Below, piece by piece: positions 5,670-5,878 of a stretch of 5,878 nucleotides of DNA. Each line of letters starts with the position of its first letter. Position 1 is the stretch's first letter. Made by a program: the position numbers and the translations under genes. The notes beneath the pieces are model-generated. The model was not told the DNA's origin and searched no databases. It saw nothing but the letters and a program-made list of their open reading frames with translations. The stretch is taken from assembly GCA_905215945.1 (NCBI GenBank), contig CAJMRZ010000101.1:1-5878 (forward strand). The letters are read 5' to 3'. The DNA comes from an uncultured bacterium. Its GTDB lineage: Bacteria; Actinomycetota; Coriobacteriia; Coriobacteriales; Coriobacteriaceae.

Positions 5670-5705
5670 AAAGTCCCCGCCGGGCGTGTGCTCGACGGGG
5701 ACTTT
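5670..5705 (-). terminator. Terminator of the GltD-family gene, possibly bidirectional
   Basis: Bases 5670-5679 pair with 5696-5705 (10 bp), then a C-A mismatch, then 5681-5685 pair with 5690-5694 (one G-U) around a GTGT loop. On the minus strand the stem ends in a run of five T (complement of AAAAA at 5668-5672), about 30 bases after the minus-strand stop codon. On the plus strand only TTT follows, so it may also stop + strand transcripts, less efficiently. The two genes converge here. Confidence 0.82.
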
Positions 5706-5733
5706 GCCGTTTGGTAGCTAGCGCTGCGGATGA

Positions 5734-5878
5734 TTACTCGCCCAGTAGGCTCTTGGTGATGGAAGCGGCGGCCTTCTTGCCGGCGCCCATCGCCAGAATG
5801 ACCGTAGCGGCACCGGTGACGATGTCGCCGCCGGCCCAGATGCGGGGATCGGTGGTCTGGCCGGTCTCCTCGTCGGCG
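5734..5878 (-). CDS. gltD: GltD-family NAD(P)H-dependent glutamate synthase small subunit or related flavoprotein (C-terminal part only)
   Basis: Reads right to left; the stop is the complement of TTA at 5734-5736 and the gene continues past the right edge, leaving only the last 47 residues. AGGDIVTGAATVILAMG, then AGKKAAASI, is the typical last motif of the GltD family: the AGGD segment contacts FAD and the final helix closes the nucleotide-binding domain. In glutamate synthase this subunit passes electrons from NADPH to the large subunit that makes glutamate from glutamine and 2-oxoglutarate. Other members (stand-alone GltA-type glutamate synthase homologues, NfnL and sulfide dehydrogenase SudA) share this tail, so the exact enzyme cannot be told from this fragment. 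The gene converges on the kinase-like gene, with a terminator between them. Confidence 0.82.
   Translation of the reverse strand, partial: ADEETGQTTDPRIWAGGDIVTGAATVILAMGAGKKAAASITKSLLGE

Overview
The window is a compact, GC-rich bacterial chromosome segment. Genes are tightly packed, with short intergenic gaps that hold palindromes. Codon use (strong G/C third positions), gene style and GGG(G)AC-containing intergenic hairpins suggest a gut actinobacterium of the Coriobacteriia, most like Collinsella. This is inference from general resemblance, not from a marker gene.

Layout, left to right. (1) 1-1160 (+): a secreted or membrane-anchored PrsA/SurA-type foldase with a parvulin domain; its reading frame is open to the left edge, so the 5' end is probably outside the window. 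(2) 1215-1658 (+): a YqeY/GatB-domain protein, preceded by an 11-bp hairpin (1166-1191) and followed by a clear intrinsic terminator (1685-1719). (3) 1720-1905: an intergenic region with a very strong 29-bp-stem hairpin (1734-1798), a possible promoter and the ribosome binding site of the next operon. (4) 1906-4935 (+): a complete polar amino-acid ABC importer in the order ATPase, substrate-binding lipoprotein, permease, permease, which is the order of the glutamate importer gluABCD of Corynebacterium. (5) 4937-4967: a palindromic repeat-like hairpin. (6) 4984-5607 (+): a cytidylate-kinase-like P-loop protein with a degenerate P-loop. (7) 5608-5733: a second palindrome and a terminator best oriented for the gene on the opposite strand. 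(8) 5734-5878 (-): the C-terminal end of a GltD-family glutamate synthase small subunit or related flavoprotein, cut by the window edge.

How it fits together. The ABC operon should take up glutamate, glutamine, aspartate or a similar amino acid: the lipoprotein captures it outside, two different permeases form the channel and the GlnQ-like ATPase powers it. The convergent GltD-family gene would fit a local nitrogen/glutamate theme, but adjacency alone does not prove this. The foldase and YqeY genes are unrelated housekeeping functions separated from the importer by the terminator.

I see no CRISPR array, phage, insertion sequence, tRNA/rRNA or defence system. The window is mostly ordinary core genome. 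The most interesting points are the family of intergenic palindromes, the Asn that replaces the first parvulin His in the foldase, the Tat-type signal on the binding lipoprotein, and the altered P-loop of the kinase-like protein.
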